NCBI RefSeq assembly: GCF_020509005.1
Contig: NC_063024.1
Coordinates: 1,798,001-1,862,000, forward strand
Direction of reading: 5' to 3'
Length of the DNA: 64,000 nucleotides
DNA from: Fulvia fulva
Lineage: Eukaryota; Ascomycota; Dothideomycetes; Mycosphaerellales; Mycosphaerellaceae
Shown: in pieces, positions 1-11,748 of the stretch
How positions within the stretch are numbered: position 1 is the first letter of the stretch
Layout: every line of letters begins with the position of its first letter
Made by a program: the position numbers and the translations under genes
Notes under the pieces: model-generated
The model's input: the letters and a program-made list of their open reading frames with translations, nothing else
The model's database searches: none
What the model was told of the DNA's origin: nothing

Positions 1-3000
1 GAGGAGCCGACGAAAGATAATGGGTTCGATGTGAAGTAGACGGGCTGTACTCTTCGCCTGGCTCTTGTGTCGCCATGTAGACAAGTAGCTTGAAGTGGAA
101 TCGATCTCGAGGGCTGGAGCTGCTATGTAGGTGTGTGGAAGGAGACCCACCTGTCCAGGATGAATGCACTTTGCAATATGTTGCATCACCCTCTGACCAA
201 CGAGTGGTCTTTCAGTACTTCCTCAAAAGACCTTTTCGCCATCTTGAGTAGGGTTCGTGACCGAGATGGCGCTTTGCACGATTCTCACGCTGCTCTGGAG
301 AGAGCCAGCTCGCTTTGTCGTTGGCCATAGCGAAAAGCCTTGACCAGCAGGAGACTGCGCATGACCCAGAGACGAACAAAGGTGACTTTATACCACGTAA
401 GCTCTCATCGAACAATGATTGCAACTGTGTTAGAGATCGAGGACCCGCTCTTTCCCGTTGTGCTGCATCCCGGCGATTCGTGGAAGCGATATCATCGCGA
501 GCGTGGCGCTGGAGACCATAGCGAACTGGCTGTGGACCCACGAAATAGATACGTACTTCTTCAAAACCACACTCAAGATAGCGGGACCAATATTGCATGC
601 TATCTGCTGGGTATAGCAGAACATCACGCTCAATCACATTGTAGAGCACGTAGAAGGAAGTCCATAGCTGCGGCCCCCGGATCTGATCTACGATACTAAT
701 TGTTCACTCTAGTCTGGTATTTCACCGCTTTGAAGACAGGATTTGCGGAGCCACAGGCGACCCGAGGAGAGCACGTGCAGGTTGTGCTCTTATCCGCGTT
801 GCTCAGCAGTCTCGACGATGAATGGGCTTGTGTCATGTGCGCGAGCACTGCGAGTGATGGCTGAAGAAGGGCTGAGTCTGAGTAGCGCTCATGAAGTAAG
901 GCGCTTAGAACGATCAGGGTGGCCATGCTGTCTGATTGATGACGGGGTTCGTTTAGATGGTACAGCGGTAGTGCAATGTCCTCGTGAGTCTCTCCATCGG
1001 CTTGTCCAAGCTGGACAACCAATTTTTGCAAGTCTTGACCCCATCGACCATGCATTCTGTGTGTAACATCAAGTGTACCTGGTATCTTGATCAGCTCTCT
1101 TCGCATATTCGGTACCCATCATCGTTGCTGCCCCCGGTCCTTGGGCGCCATTTGCTCGGACGTGTGCCACGGTTGTTGCGATGTTCGTGCCGTGCCTGGT
1201 AGGTGCCAGATCCCCGCGTGACACTGGCGGCGCACAATGTACGCATACAAAAACACCTGATGGAGCACGGTCAGATTGATGTTGTAGAACTCAGTGATGG
1301 CTGGTCGAGGTCGCTGCCAGGAAAGTGCAGATCTGGGCAGCCGCGGAGCCGCTTTGCAGGCAAGAGCATCGGACTTCATGTCTCTGTCGCTTTCACACAG
1401 CAACATCCCCCCGTCTCGCATACTGCTACATGCATACAACGATTTCGCACAGCATACAGCGCGAAAAGCGGTCCATCACCTATCAAGTGCCATAGCATCG
1501 TCGAGACCACGACGGGCGCTACCCGAGCGAACCCCTTCCGAATACCGCGACATCGAGCAATGCGACCCAGGCGTCCCCGAATCGATCGCCATGCTGCCGG
1601 AGATGACTGAAGCGCCACGTTCGAGCAACGAAGAAGCAGTCGGATGAGGGCAGGACACTATAGCCGCACTCTTTGAGCGCCAGCGACGCCGCACGAGATG
1701 GACCTGCGCAGGAAAGAGCGATCCCAGTCCCAGGCGCAGGGCTGTGATAACCCATACCCACGACAGCGAGCGGATAATGCCTTTCGGCTCCGTCTGACGA
1801 CACAGTAAGAGCGTGCTGCCACGCCATCGAGACCGCAGGAGCCCAGCGACACTACCTGTGCGAAAGAACGCGATTTGAGCCTCCTGTTGCGGCCTCAAGC
1901 CGCCACTGCGGATCTCGGGCAACCCTGCCGCACCCAAGAAGCAAGGAGCATTCTGGTTGCGGGATACAAAACAATGGCAGGCGTCCCCGAGCACCCTTGA
2001 TGGTCACAAAGAGACTGACGCGGACACGATAAGGCGTTACCTCCGAGGAACGACCACGTCAGAAGTCTGCTTGGCTAGGCAGGCCTTGAAATACGGGCAA
2101 AGGACCTTTTGCTCGGCTGCGCAGCTGAGCTGATGACAGTGCCTGAAGATCAGTCCCTCTGCGAGAACGAGCTTCCACATCCCGTAGACCTTGACACGCA
2201 CATTCTGCGCTCCGCATAGCCCAGGTCTCTTTTCGTCTCGGATGAGTGGTTGAAGCTCAAGGGAACATACATCGATGCCAACCAGGGCTAGACTTCCCTG
2301 CATCGCTCCACATCCAGAATGAAGACACGGTGGTACTGCCATGAGCCGGTTTCTGGCCAACATCCTGCAAGACATTCGAAGGTGCTGAGAAACTCCGGAA
2401 GATATCTTCATGCCTGTTCCATGGTCCTGGATTTCCCATCTGCTGTGCCGCAATGGCCTGCAGCATCTGTCGAACGCCATGGGGACGCTTCGGCAGTTCG
2501 TCGAGCAAGTCGGGCACATTTCTACGCCATGATGGCGTGAAAGGCAACTACGAGATGCTCTTTGCACCAAGATTGCTTGTTGCACCGCGGGATGCAGCCT
2601 TCGCATGTATCCTTGCCAGTGTCTGGTTTCACAGGCATAACCAATATGGAAAACTGGTCTCTGACTGCTTGATATTCCATACGATGTTGGTTTGGGCATA
2701 TCATAGCCTCGCAGCCGTGTCTCGCAACATATGAGGCTGCACCATGTCGGCACCGCTACATAGCAGCTCTCTGGACTGCTCCAGCGCACACGGCAGATGA
2801 TGCCCGTGTGATCCTCCTGACGCAGCATTCGGGGTACTGCTGCACATCCCACAGTCTCGCAGCGATCCTCACTATTGACGCACCGGGATAGCTCTCTAGG
2901 GATCGCTTCTTGGTCTTGACTCCTGTACCAGGACGCGATCGCATGCCGGCCGTCGCAAGCTCCGAGTCGTGATTTGATAACACGGACAGGGTGATGCTAT

Positions 3001-4888
3001 CCGGCTTGCCTTTGGCCAGGGGCCCATGTGGTCTGACGCCAGGCCGCACATCGTCTCAGAAGGAACAGAAGGTCTGTGTGTGGCTTATGCTGTGGGTCCG
3101 AGACGAGCGCTTCCTTGCCCTGCAACTAACCTGAGATCTGGATACGTGCAGAACGCCATCCATCACGCAGAAAGCTTCGTACTGGCAGAGGCGCCGAGCG
3201 CGACCACAAGACGTCCCTTCCGAGTTGAGACTGTGTTTGTATCTTCGACGCCAGCATCAAGGAACGATCTATGGAGCTCCTGGTTGGATGGCTATCACGA
3301 TGTCCTGCCCCGTTCTTGCCTGCGGATGCCGATGTGCAGATGTTTCGCCTATGGTACCAGGCCTAGCCCGCCTGTTTGTTTGTTTGCCACGCTGCCTTTG
3401 CAGCAAGCGTTCCTTCCTCTTGCAGCATGCCATCCTTGTCCGCCGGAGAGACACTCCGCGGTCGTAGCCCATCCTCTTCGCGTATGGCCTCCTGTGGCCT
3501 CGCGTTCATCAAATGGCTGTCGGTGCCATATAGCTCGATCATCCAGTACGAGTCTCCGCGCCTCCCAGTCCTACGCGCGATGGTTACGCTTGTTGTTATT
3601 CCACGCTCTCGCTTTCCTCTTCCTCTTCGCCTCCCATTGACCCATCTCTTCAGACGAAGGCTCCTCTGGTCGCGTTGACGGCCCCTCTACATGCACTGTT
3701 GCAGATCGCGCCGGACTCAATTGTGTTCGCCTGTCTGTGCGGCTTGCTGGAAGGCCCTTTGTGGCTTCGCTTCCAACGGGAGGGCGCTGTTGCCGCATGA
3801 TCGCAAGTGCTGCGGCGACGCATTGTGCTTCGCCACCTACTGACGATCTCTGTACTGCTCTTATCGTCGGTGGCGACGATGCGCAAGTCTTCATGATGTT
3901 GTCGCTGCTCAGAGTCGACATGTCCGGGTTGCAGCTCATTGTCAATCCCGCGGCGCGGTCGAGGAGGGCGGACAGCAATCGCAATTAACGATCTCTAGGA
4001 CGACGATGGTAGAGAGGACACTGCTCCCTCTGCTAACGAGAAGCTCGAAGAGCATGAAGCATCCGTCGGAGAGAATGTCAAGAGCGTATTGCGTTGACAG
4101 CCTACTGGCACTCACATTGATGCAAAGACTGACGGGAATACAGACAATGTTACCACTTGATGCCCTCGACACGCGCAACAAGAGGCAGCTACATAGCCTA
4201 CCATTGAATGATATCGACAACCACGCCAACGGTGCACACCACCCTCATCGCCAGACGATGATACCAAGACCGACGATACCATACCCCAGCGAGGCCTGAG
4301 GCCAAAGCTACAAATCACGACACCATCTGTCACCAATGCCACACCCATTTGGTTCAAACATCCTGTCCCTTCCTCGCAGCGAGCGCTTTCGAAAGCAGAA
4401 CGCCAACCGGGATGCTTGCCGAGCGGGAAGTCTTATAGCATCACCATCGCAACAGCAGAACCTCAGAAAATCGCTACACCCTCAATATCGCTGCTACAAC
4501 ATGCTTCATCACACGAGGTCCATCGCGTGAAGCAGCGGCAGCTTCTCATACCCATATTGTATGGGCGACCTCCGATCGTTCCTGCCATACTGCTTCCTGG
4601 GGCAAATCCGTCCCTTCCTCTTTAAGCACTCACCAGCCAATTTGAGTTCAGGGAACCTCGCGCGAGTGGGCTGGATCCCGCCATTGACTTCTGCCTGCCT
4701 GCAATCCCTGTCAGTCGATGGCATAAGTATTTTCCTCTCTTCGACTTTCACCCAAATCCTTTCAGCTCAACCATCAAGCATCGTTCACTGCACATCATCA
4801 GCAGTAGCGCTTCTCAGGCATTCCTTTCGCCTTACTTACATCACATTCCTTCGCTACCCATCGCTACCACTCGCTGACCATCGCTATC
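1..4888. other. No supportable gene in the first 4.9 kb
   Basis: Short frames overlap on both strands, the longest being 271 codons at 2,037-2,852 (-) and 204 codons at 3,026-3,640 (+). Their translations are rich in Cys, His, Arg and Ser, lack recognisable domains and cannot be joined by convincing introns. Base composition is ordinary and CA/TG dinucleotides are present, so this is not RIP-mutated repeat. The last 40 bp before the RRM gene form a pyrimidine-rich leader with a repeated ATCGCTACC-like unit. The stretch could hold decayed genes or non-coding transcripts that I cannot prove. Confidence 0.5.
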
Positions 4889-6011
4889 ATGTACGCCCAG
4901 AAGCTCAACATGTCTGTCTTCTCGAACAACCAGCAGGCTCTTGCTCCACCTCCACCTGGCGACCCCAACTATCACAAGAAGAAGCAGCTCGACTACCAAG
5001 AGCAAGACATCTGCATGTTCAACTTCACTCCTACCAACGTCGTCTACCAGCCTTCCAAGTCCAAGGAGCTCGACAGCGGCATTCTCTCGCTGGAGATTCC
5101 AACCTGCGTCGCCAAAGTCTCACCACCACCGTCTCCCACCCTGTCCGTGGCCTCTTCGCCTGCCACCTTCAGCAGCCGAAGCAACACTCCAGGCGGCTCC
5201 GTCACCTCTGGTATCTCGTCGCCATCCAGCTGCTCGCCACGCACCGCACCTGGACCTTCCTACTACGCCGCCGCTCACGATGCTGTTGCTCTCCGTGAGA
5301 TCAAGCGCACCTTCGAGAGAGCACAGGAGCTTTGCCCTGCCGATGCCGCCGTCTTCGTTGGCAAGTAAGTACTTCCTTCGCCGCCCAGTACACTATCGTT
5401 CAACTAACGCTCTCCACAGCCTACCCGCCGGTCTCACTGACCTTCAGCTCTCCCACGAGCTCGTCAACCACTTCCAGGTCTTCGGTCATCTCAATGTCCT
5501 CGTGTCTCGCACCTACACCGCCGAAGCTGTCAAGCCCACAGCCATCATGCAATTCACCGTATGTCGCATCGTCTTTAAACCACGACATCGCAATACTGAC
5601 ACACTACAGCACCCTGCCGCTGCCACCAAGGCCGTCGACAACTCGTGCGGCTGGCGCATCGGTGGTCGCAAGCTACGCGTGGCCCGCTCCACAGCCCATC
5701 GCTCCCTCACTGTGTGGCCCAACGGTGTCGTCCATCCTGCCACCACACGCGCCAACTTCAACTCTGGCATCCACGCCGACGAGGTCTTCGTCGCCCAGAA
5801 CCAGTTCCATGACTACGCTCCCTTCGACCAGATCGACTTCCACATCACTCAGTGGACCTACATGCGCCTGGGTGCCAACGATGGCATCCGCATCACCTTC
5901 ACCAACTACGGTCAGTACCTCAGAGCCAAGAGGGCCGTCAAGAACGGCGCGCTTCCATACCACGAGAAGAAGGCCTACCGCGGTCCAAGCTTCGCCGATC
6001 TCAGATACTAA
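4889..6011 (+). CDS. RRM-domain RNA-binding protein (338 aa, 2 introns)
   Basis: Three exons, 4,889-5,364, 5,420-5,558 and 5,610-6,011, joined across introns with GTAAGT/CAG and GTATGT/CAG borders; the first intron has a CTAAC branch site. Residues 1-150 are a Pro/Ser-rich, probably disordered N-terminus. An RRM follows at about 152-230: RNP2-like AVFVGNLP, which is completed only by the first splice, then a segment with YxMQF-like spacing, then WRIGGRKLRVARS. The C-terminal 100 residues contain a second segment ending RITFTNYGQYLRAKRAVKNG that resembles half of another RRM. Mei2-like or other fungal RRM proteins are the nearest general resemblance, and the RNA target is unknown. The first ATG was chosen; Met8 is an alternative start. 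The leader is pyrimidine-rich. Confidence 0.85.
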
Positions 6012-6613
6012 GGTTGGATGCTACGCTCGTGTTGAATGAGTTGTACATTACCTCGCTTCACTTCATGGGAAGATACCCGCCGCCGGCGAGCGCGCAAGCA
6101 GCATAGAACGCTGCACATTAGCATAGCACAACACGTAATAGCGAGAATGGGTTTCTCTCGCGCTTCACACTTCACATTCCACCGAACCTCCACACTGTCC
6201 TCGCCGTCGTCGCATGTTGGTGGCAATTTGTCCTTGTGCCGGCCCACAAGTTAACGAAAAGTAAATCGCGCCTGCCATCGGTTCACATTGTCCTGCCTTC
6301 ACGGCATCAGTACCATCGCCACCGCGCGAGCAAGCTGTGGCTCTGTTCACTTGCGACGCCCGCCCGATAGCACGATGGGCTTCCATCGCGCCGCTGACAT
6401 TCCACTTCGGTCATTGCTTCCACTCCATGCAAGACGCCAACACTCCGTCGCCTTCGAACCACATTCACACGCCGATATCGCAACGCGCGCTCTCTACGTC
6501 TTCTACTCAACATCCGCCTCCTCCCTCTTCTGCAGGCCAGCATAGACCATCCTCCGCTCAAAGACCTTCACATCGTCCTCACCCAACAACTCACCCTTCC
6601 TCTCCGCCTCGAA
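6012..6613. other. Gap after the RRM gene
   Basis: Contains the 3' flank of the RRM gene and low-complexity CT-rich sequence. A 160-codon frame at 6,337-6,819 (+) is Ser/Pro/His-rich and overlaps the transporter relic on the other strand; I read it as a shadow frame. Confidence 0.4.
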
Positions 6614-7979
6614 TCACAACCTCCGAATCCGTCTTACATCCCACTCGACACTCCTTGTCAACCACCACGTCAAAAGCTTCGCTACCCACCCAAGATGATA
6701 GAAATGCGACAAATTCTGAACGATACTTTGTACCCATTGCTGGCATGCTTGCTCCGAAACAGCTGCGGCCCATGCATCACCTCTCATCTGACCAACACAA
6801 CTCTGGAACGCGAGGGTGAAGGTACTGCCGGTCATGCCCTTCAACGTGGAGGACCGCCACGCACAGCAGGGATCAAGTAGATGCTGTAAAATATCGTGCC
6901 GATCTCGCATGTGGCGTAGAACTTGGCTATTTGGTGCTCGACAGCTCAAGGAACAGGACGAAGCCGATCGTCATGCCGGCCATGATGAGCTGGGGCAAGA
7001 CTGAGCGTGTGACCCATGATTTGTCCAGCAGGTGGCCAGCCACAATGATGGACAGCATGGATGCCGCGGTCAGTGAGATGTTCAAGAGTTGGGTACATGG
7101 TAGTCCTGCAAACCCGACATTGGCGGTGATGGTGGGCAACTACCAGCTTAGATCGTAGCCGGCGAGATTGACAAGAATTCCGTCGAGCATGGAGGCTACG
7201 ACGACTGCGTGCGTATTGAAGCAGGTTTCGTGGCTTAAGGGTGTGTTCTCCGACAGACGGGCTTTGAGGTACTCTTGCTCTCGGGGCGTGAGCCATATAG
7301 CTGAGAACAGTCTTTCACACGTGCGGACTGCAGGCCGGAGGGTATAGACAAGAGCGTCCGGGTATTGTGCGACAGCGACAAGGGCGCGTTTGTATCATCG
7401 CATTGCTCAGGGCGCGATAGATACTGCGTGGCGTGCCGGTGATGACTTGTAGTTGCTGAGACATATACACCGCCGTAATACGCCAAAACACCCCTTGCAT
7501 CCAGTAAACCTCACTCAAGCAGCAATCGACGTAGCACATAGGTATGCGCCTTCAGCCAGCCACTGACCTGACCGACAGCTGATCGAACATCGCTCTGCAG
7601 TGTACAATCTTCAGGATGAATTCTAAGGCCTTCCTAGAAGCGAACATGACGGCCGGGTCTTCGTCGCACTGGTATGGTAATCGAATCTGCAAATAGGATA
7701 CTACAGTATTTCGAAAGACACCTTGGGTCGCGCTGTAGTGGCGCTTCCGATCATGTCTGAGGTTGCGAGCCCGATATGAGGTTCAGCCAAAAGTGTGATC
7801 ATGCAGGTCGCTGTTCGAGACTCGCCCAATGCCAGCTGTCTCGAAGGTAAGTCCACGAAGCGAACGTAGACGCATGGCGTGAAGACTGTGGCATAAAATG
7901 ATGTATCAGTGGCTGAGCATTCATGCAGCGCAGAATTGGGAGCTAGGTCAGAGCACCTCGGCGGCTTTGCTGGACGCAA
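6614..7979 (-). pseudogene. Decayed MFS transporter, ACS (Dal5/allantoate permease-like) family
   Basis: Fragments of one transporter lie in order on the minus strand. At 7,979-7,701 a segment with DLPSRQLAL resembles the ACS motif around TM2-3 (family form: EIPSNLLLKR). At about 7,310-6,929 the stretch LTPREQEYLKARLSENTP matches the central-loop WLTxxEREYLxxRL motif. It is followed by a membrane-like region broken by a TAG after DLSW and by another stop after LELSSTK. At about 6,900-6,760 AKFYATCEIGTIFYSIYLIP and, in another frame, LKGMTGSTFTLAFQSCVGQ resemble TM9-10 (family form: TKRATALALQNMFGQ). At least one nonsense codon and two frame changes are visible. CA/TG content is normal, so decay was not by RIP. 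The family call is from motif order only; substrate unknown. Confidence 0.6.
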
Positions 7980-8452
7980 ATTGTCCTTGCAGACGGGTGT
8001 CCAACTTCCAGCACATGGTTCAAGTCCTGGTTATCCGAGTGAGAGGCGATCAGCAGGTTTGGTCAGCTCTTGCTGTCGTCGCTGGCTCTCACACTCTCTG
8101 TGCCACGAGATGCGGCTTTCGAGCCATGTGTCATCCTTCCGAGGTGCTTGAGCGTACCAAATTTCGAGCAGTCTCCAGGTCTGTATGCAGTAGAACGAGA
8201 GAATACCAGGCAGCAACCGTCGTGCGCAAGATATCTCCAAGTGTCGATGTCGTGTGAAAGAGGACGTGTCTCCAAGCGGCAGCGGAAGTCATCCACCCTC
8301 GCCCCTGCCGTCGGCCAAAAGATCTACCGAATCAAAACAGATCGACCAAACAACCACCATACAAAACCCTCCCCAACCAACACCAACAAGGATATCCGCT
8401 CGAGCACACCATACCCCAGTCCCCTCCCACCCCCCACCCCACCACCGCCAAA
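7980..8452. other. 5' flank of the MAPEG gene
   Basis: No gene seen. From about 8,330 the sequence becomes strongly A/C-rich (repeats of ACCAACC-like runs), typical of a fungal 5' untranslated leader, and leads directly into the MAPEG start codon at 8,453. Confidence 0.4.
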
Positions 8453-8899
8453 ATGCCCCACCCCCTCATCCTCCCCGACACCTACGGCTACACCGCCCTC
8501 CTCGCCGTCGGCGTCATCCCCCTAATGTCCTTCCTCCAAGGCACCACCGTCACGACCTTCCGCAAAGCCGCCAACGTCCCCTACCCCAACCCCTACGCAA
8601 CCGCCGAGCAATGCAAAAGCTCCCAGGAAGCCTACCAATTCAACTGCGCCCAGCGCGCACACGGGAACCTGCTTGAGAACATGCCCCAGACGATTGCGAT
8701 GTTGTTGTTCGCGGGGCTGTTTTATCCTACTGCGACGCCGGTGCTGGGGGCGGTGTGGGTTGTGGGGAGGGTGTTGTATGCGTATGGGTATATTACGAGT
8801 AAGGAGGGTGGCAAGGGGAGGAATGTTGGGGGGATGTTTTGGATTGCGCAGTTGGGGTTGTTGGGGTTGTGTGTTAGTGCTGGGTTGAAGTTGTTGTGA
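8453..8899 (+). CDS. MAPEG-family microsomal glutathione S-transferase (MGST3-like), 148 aa
   Basis: Single exon encoding a small four-helix integral membrane protein, the usual size for the family (about 140-155 aa). The MGST3 signature FNCAQRAHGNLLENMP lies at residues 63-78; the Arg and Asn-Glu of this motif are conserved in glutathione-binding MAPEG enzymes. Hydrophobic segments are at about 13-30, 76-95, 97-112 and 128-147. Family role: glutathione transferase or peroxidase activity in the endoplasmic reticulum or outer mitochondrial membrane, acting on lipid hydroperoxides and electrophiles. The first half of the gene uses C-rich codons and the second half switches abruptly to G-rich codons near 8,690 although the frame is continuous. 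Neighbours are an MFS relic and an NmrA-like reductase, with no obvious operon-like link. Confidence 0.93.
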   Translation: MPHPLILPDTYGYTALLAVGVIPLMSFLQGTTVTTFRKAANVPYPNPYATAEQCKSSQEAYQFNCAQRAHGNLLENMPQTIAMLLFAGLFYPTATPVLGAVWVVGRVLYAYGYITSKEGGKGRNVGGMFWIAQLGLLGLCVSAGLKLL

Positions 8900-9120
8900 G
8901 GGGGGAAGGAATGTTGATGAGGGGGGTTGTGCCTGGGACGTTCAGGACCGCTGTGCTGTGGAAGAGGCGGGCGCACAGTAGATGGATATCGACAGAGACG
9001 ACGTGGGACAGAACAGAGGTGAACAACTGAAGCATATTTTGGATATTGGGTTTACCAGAGACATTGGCCGGGCTTTCATGCTTTTGATGGAGTCAGTAGC
9101 TAATCAGACGAAGATCGCAG

Positions 9121-10006
9121 CTAACCAAGCGACTTGACAAGCACCTCCAATTCCTCCTTCGACTTCTCCTTAATGCCAAGCAACTCGTTATCATTCTTCC
9201 CGTCCCAATTGGCTCCATATTTCTCATTGAAAACACTAACAGTGATGAAGCCAAGCATAGCACCACCAATCGCCTCACCTCCCTTCTCAAGCCCAGCATA
9301 CGAATCCTTCAAAATCTGCTCAGTATCAATTTTCTCCGTCTCGCCCTTGAACCCTGGCTTGACCTTCTTCGCAATCGCTAGAAGCTCATTCTGCGACACC
9401 GCGGCGCTCTGGATGTACACCGCACGGTTCTTGGTCTCCTCAGGCTTCTTCAGGATGTTGGCGACCGCTTTACCGATATCTGGAAGGGTGGTGTAGGAAA
9501 TCCTCCTGTCGGGTTTGTCGTAGAGTCTTGTCGTGCCGTTAACGTTCAGTTGGAAGCCGAGCTTTAGACCCCAGTCTAGGAACAAGCCGTTGATGACGGT
9601 GGTGTAGCTGATGTCGTTGGCTTTCTTCTTGAGGTACTCAGCAGTGGCCACCTTTCCTGCGAAGACTGGAAGGGCGGCGGTGTTGGCGTTGCCTGGAATG
9701 TCGGAGCCGAAGTCTGAGGGTAGGAAGCGTTTTACGCCTGCAGCAATGGCAGCGTCGATGAAGGGGAGCTTGTTTGCCGTGTTTTGGGATAGCGGAGATA
9801 AAGGCGTCGTGGCCTTTGAGGGCTTGCACCAGGGAGTCTTGAGAGTCGTAGTTGACCCTCACGGTCTTCACGCTGGACGGGAGGCCGTCTGTCTTGCCGC
9901 TTCTGGAGAGTGCTGTCACTGCGAAGCCGCCGTCTACGAGGCCTTTGACGATTGCTGGGCCGACGTTGCCAGTGGCTCCTGCGATGGCTACTTTGTGGTA
10001 TGCCAT
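9121..10006 (-). CDS. NmrA-like/isoflavone-reductase-type NAD(P)-binding protein, frameshifted (about 294 aa)
   Basis: Start at 10,006 (MAYHKVAIAGATGNVG), stop at 9,121-9,123. The N-terminal Rossmann glycine motif GATGNVG is at residues 8-14, followed by DAFISAIP and, in the next frame, FIDAAIAAGVKRFLPSDFGS, the typical catalytic-region motif of NmrA/isoflavone reductase-like atypical SDRs. The two halves are in different frames. Removing one base from the GGGG run at 9,763-9,766 (CCCC on the coding strand) restores a continuous 295-codon frame, and no GT-AG intron is available there. Either a homopolymer base-call error or a recent frameshift is possible; the flanking sequence is not decayed. 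Family role: NAD(P)H-dependent reductase or redox-sensing regulator; substrate unknown. Confidence 0.82.
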
Positions 10007-10113
10007 GATTGTATGCTTGCTTGTGATGAGGATTGGAGTTGATGTGGGAGTTGTACTATGTGATTGCTGCGATGGATATGATATGAAGAGATTATTGAGA
10101 AGCCTACCTTTGC

Positions 10114-10121
10114 CTATATAT
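10114..10121 (-). promoter_or_regulatory. TATA box of the NmrA-like gene
   Basis: The minus strand reads GGATATATAGG about 110 bp upstream of the ATG at 10,006, a normal distance for a fungal TATA element. Confidence 0.5.
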
Positions 10122-10875
10122 CCAGGTAGATGCATGCGACTCTCGCTGAGCATTCCCAAGCACGTCTGAACGTGGTTCCGCTGCATCAGTAATGGCATCC
10201 GCTCCGGACGAAGCTTCGCCTTGTCATTGGCCGCTCAGGACGGAATGTGGTATTTTGCTGACTATGCTTTGCAGCAAAATCCGGGATGGCATGGTGGCGC
10301 CATTCTTTCACCAGCATCGTCTTATTGTCCATCATCGTACTCGTCATGTGCTTGCCGATTGTCTGCTTTGACGGCGGAGAGGTACCGCGCTGCTTACGCA
10401 CCGATGCATGGAGGCTTGGTTGGAAAGTCGAGGCGCTGAAGGATCGCCTTCGGCAATTGTCTGCAGCCGCGTCCTGGGACAGCTGGCCAATGCCACGGCC
10501 AGTTTCCCTACAGGTACGATACACGACGCCTCCTTCTGCTGGATACGTAGGATACCGCTGTTGATGGACGTCGATGGATGTTGATGTATCCTTGGCAACC
10601 TCGTCAGCTGCAGCTTTCACAGTACATGTAAGTAAGGATTCCACCTAGCCATACTACAGACCGCGCGGTATGCGCATCGTCGTGCCGACGTTGCGAACAG
10701 CAAGTCAGCAGCCCAGTCATTCTTTTCAAGGCGTAGTGGCCTGGCTGCAGAAAGATACAACGAACGCCAGAGGTTGGGAGACTGAGCGGTCAGCGGCAAT
10801 CGTATGGTCTGTCAACTTCGCTGTCACCAGCTGCGGCCTTCTTTCACCACTACAGTCGTCAAGAGAAAGATCGAA
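10122..10875. other. Intergenic, NmrA-like 5' flank to secreted-protein 3' end
   Basis: Only short overlapping frames are present, including 152 codons at 10,186-10,644 (-) without recognisable motifs. No repeat or RNA gene recognised. Confidence 0.4.
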
Positions 10876-11678
10876 TCATTCTAACCGAGCTCGCAGACGA
10901 CCTCTAGATATTCGCAGCCAAGCATCGCTTCCACTTTTCCACCATGTACCGCGACGCGACGGACTCTTCCACGCCGGACTCAACGACAAACACTTCGCCC
11001 CCGCAATGTTGTGGCACGCATACTGATCTCCATCCGCCGTCTCGCCCCTAGCACCATCAAGCTCTACAGTGGCAAAATGTCAGCAGTCATCACGACTCGA
11101 GCTCGAAGCCTCTTCAAGAACGACAACACTTACTGTACACGATATTGCCTGTACATCCATGATGCTTCTCATGGTGCCCATCCCAGAATGTCACATCCAC
11201 GAATTGCATCTTGGCGTTGTTGGGCAGTGCGTACTTCACCGACAGAATCTCTTTCCCCTTGCCATGCAAATCCTTCGCGTCGTCTGCGTCGAAGTGCTGG
11301 GCGTACCAAGAAATGAGATCGTCCGGGCGACAGTCGGGCCCCTGATATGAGAGGATACTGGTCAGTCAAGGAGCTTTCCGCTAGCGAACGTGCATATTGC
11401 AACAGCGTGGTCGCTTTTGCTCTTACTGCATATCGTAACATCTTGAGATCTTTTTTGCCCTTGTAGGGAATATGGCCCCAGGGTGGCCAGGGCGGGAGAC
11501 TGTCGCTCGACGACTTTTGCTGCATGTGGTGAATGGGATCGGACGAGCCGCCGTCGAAGTATGTGGCGGCGGTGGTGTCACTGGAGTCAAGGACTTGTGT
11601 GTTGTCGGACTCAGGCACCGGTCCGCCGAGGACGGCTGGTGAGGCGGCCAGAAATGGGAGAAGGTGTGCGATACGCAT
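10876..11678 (-). CDS. Small secreted protein, candidate effector (215 aa, 2 introns)
   Basis: Exons on the minus strand are 11,678-11,427, 11,341-11,134 and 11,063-10,876. Both introns (85 and 70 nt) have GT-AG borders; the first has a TTGACTGAC branch region and the second starts GTAAGT. Total 648 nt with no stop. The protein begins with a signal peptide, MRIAHLLPFLAASPAVLG, then an acidic Ser/Thr-rich stretch and a PPWPPWG segment at about 62-68. The mature part has four cysteines (in PDCRP, HHGCTG, YACHN and AKCLS) and a DVTFWDGHHEKHHG segment. I do not recognise the family. Size, signal peptide and even cysteine number fit a secreted effector-like or cell-wall protein. The last roughly 30 residues are Arg/Trp-rich, and the end could differ if an additional intron exists. 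Confidence 0.65.
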
Positions 11679-11741
11679 TTTGTTGGTTGTATGAATTGGA
11701 GTTCGAGGTGTTGTGCAGGAGAGTAAGAGTGCAAAGGTGTA

Positions 11742-11748
11742 ATTTATA
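11742..11748 (-). promoter_or_regulatory. TATA box of the secreted-protein gene
   Basis: The minus strand reads CTATAAATT about 65-70 bp upstream of the ATG at 11,678. Confidence 0.5.

Noticed and set aside
430..633. Hydrophobic minus frame (IACNIGPAILSVV) that could be a membrane-transporter relic
   Set aside because: Too short, no second motif, and an overlapping frame is equally open.
1476..1994. Minus-strand pieces GDACH and GPSRAASLALKECGY resemble FAD-monooxygenase motifs
   Set aside because: They occur in the wrong order for one enzyme, in different frames, and the surrounding translation is not enzyme-like. Judged chance similarity.
2037..2852. 271-codon minus-strand frame
   Set aside because: Composition is Cys/His/Arg-rich with no domain, no splice partners and competing open frames on both strands.
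6337..6819. 160-codon plus-strand Ser/Pro/His-rich frame
   Set aside because: Low complexity and antisense to the MFS relic.
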